A DNA stretch of 6,891 bases from Desulfobulbaceae bacterium (GTDB lineage Bacteria > Desulfobacterota > Desulfobulbia > Desulfobulbales > UBA5123): NCBI GenBank assembly GCA_029865195.1, contig JAOUHH010000152.1:1-6891 (forward strand), in the 5' to 3' direction. The translations under genes were made by a program, and so were the position numbers. Shown piece by piece: positions 6,453-6,891 of the stretch. The notes below the pieces were generated by a model, which saw nothing but the letters and a program-made list of their open reading frames with translations, made no database searches and was not told the DNA's origin. Positions within the stretch are counted from its first letter, which is position 1, and the number at the start of each line of letters is the position of its first letter.

Positions 6453-6855
6453 CGTTTCCTCGTAAAGGTTTTCAGGGTCTACTTGCTTATCCGGTGCCCC
6501 GACAGGCCGCACATTTCACTATCACACGAATCACTGATTTCATGTTTCTGCGGTATTTGTTTGCAAGAGCTGTTCCAGGGGTATTTGTAGGGATTATACG
6601 GTCAAATTCGAACCGTTGTGCAGGCGATGGCGTGGCGGATTGGGGCAACCTGTTCCCCAGGGGGACGAATTTTCTCAGGCAGTCGGCATAAAGATGCCAA
6701 CCGTCAGCATCGTTGCCATGCGGCAAGAGAGATTTCCGGGGAAGGCCTTGTGTGTTTTTTGGACGGTGTTGTCCGGATTAAGGGGAAATCCAACCTTGCC
6801 ATTTGTTGGCCAATATGATAACAATCGCCTCTCTATCAAGAGAAGCAACGATCTT
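6453..6855. other. Intergenic region between the HD-GYP gene and the tRNA
   Basis: This 403-base gap separates the divergent HD-GYP gene from the tRNA. I see no convincing gene on either strand; the open frames present are short, lack recognisable motifs and lack good ribosome binding sites. It should hold the promoters of both flanking genes. Minor structures include the small hairpin GGCAT-AAAG-ATGCC (6685-6698) and TCTCT-ATCA-AGAGA (6830-6843), the latter 12 bases before the tRNA. TTGCCA (6796-6801) and TATGAT (6814-6819) look promoter-like but are only 12 bases apart, so they do not make a proper pair. Confidence 0.6.
6593..6598 (-). promoter_or_regulatory. Candidate -10 element for the HD-GYP gene
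   Basis: The minus strand reads a perfect TATAAT at 6598-6593, about 140 bases before the HD-GYP start codon. At 16-18 bases upstream the sequence (around GCACAA) does not resemble TTGACA, and there is no extended TGn. If real, the promoter may need an activator. A single hexamer match can arise by chance. Confidence 0.25.
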
Positions 6856-6891
6856 GCCCCCGTAGCTCAGGGGATAGAGCACAGGATTCCT
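6856..6891 (+). tRNA. tRNA-Arg (anticodon CCU), 3' half outside the window
   Basis: The last 36 bases match the 5' half of a tRNA. They give acceptor strand GCCCCCG (6856-6862), T8-A9, D stem GCTC/GAGC (6865-6868/6877-6880) around loop AGGGGATA, A26, anticodon 5' strand CAGGA (6882-6886), T32-T33, and anticodon CCT at 6889-6891, the final base of the window. The CCU anticodon reads AGG and makes it tRNA-Arg. The 3' strands needed to confirm pairing lie outside, but the D arm and the spacing are canonical. Confidence 0.93.

Noticed and set aside
6601..6616. GGTTCGAATTT on the minus strand resembling a tRNA T-arm
   Set aside because: The obligatory G53-C61 pair is missing and no acceptor, D or anticodon arms surround it, so it is not a tRNA or a clear remnant.
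6487..6726. A 79-codon minus-strand frame upstream of the HD-GYP gene
   Set aside because: It has no recognisable motif and no good ribosome binding site, and spans the likely promoter and leader of the HD-GYP gene.

Overview
This 6.9-kb window carries the distal part of a periplasmic nitrate reductase (nap) operon in the order napA-napG-napH-napB. It is followed by a stand-alone MOSC-domain gene on the same strand, a convergent gene for an HD-GYP-type signalling protein, and the first half of a tRNA-Arg(CCU) gene at the right edge. The nap genes are G+C-rich and closely resemble their proteobacterial orthologues. The arrangement (napAGHB with no napC directly after, plus a small molybdenum-linked MOSC protein) and the HD-GYP gene suggest an anaerobic nitrate-respiring proteobacterium. 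A Desulfobacterota lineage such as a Desulfobulbus relative is my best guess, but this is inference and not proven by the window.

Layout: 2-1972 is napA without its 5' end; the window opens immediately after the codons for the molybdenum-ligand Cys and the following Met. 2036-2797 is napG, a Tat-exported protein with four [4Fe-4S] clusters. 2794-3669 is napH, a polytopic membrane ferredoxin overlapping napG by an ATGA. 3692-4141 is napB, a periplasmic dihaem cytochrome c. 4142-4452 is a 311-base gap with a promoter-like pair, a long inverted repeat and a possible short leader ORF. 4453-4890 is the MOSC gene. 4891-5011 holds a second foldable element and a strong intrinsic terminator. 5010-6452 (minus) is the HD-GYP gene. 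6453-6855 is non-coding as far as I can see. 6856-6891 is the tRNA.

Working together: NapH and NapG form a quinol-oxidising module that passes electrons towards the periplasm, NapB relays them, and NapA reduces nitrate to nitrite at its bis-MGD molybdenum centre. The MOSC protein downstream fits a molybdenum-cofactor theme, although its substrate cannot be read from sequence. The HD-GYP protein is divergently organised, has a more A+T-rich middle section and a degenerate GYP motif, and is probably functionally separate from nitrate respiration.

The most interesting unexplained structures are the MOSC leader (4193-4452), the three-stem element after the MOSC gene (4893-4954), and the atypical HD-GYP active-site loop with its inserted segment. 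No mobile element, CRISPR array or obvious new defence system is visible.
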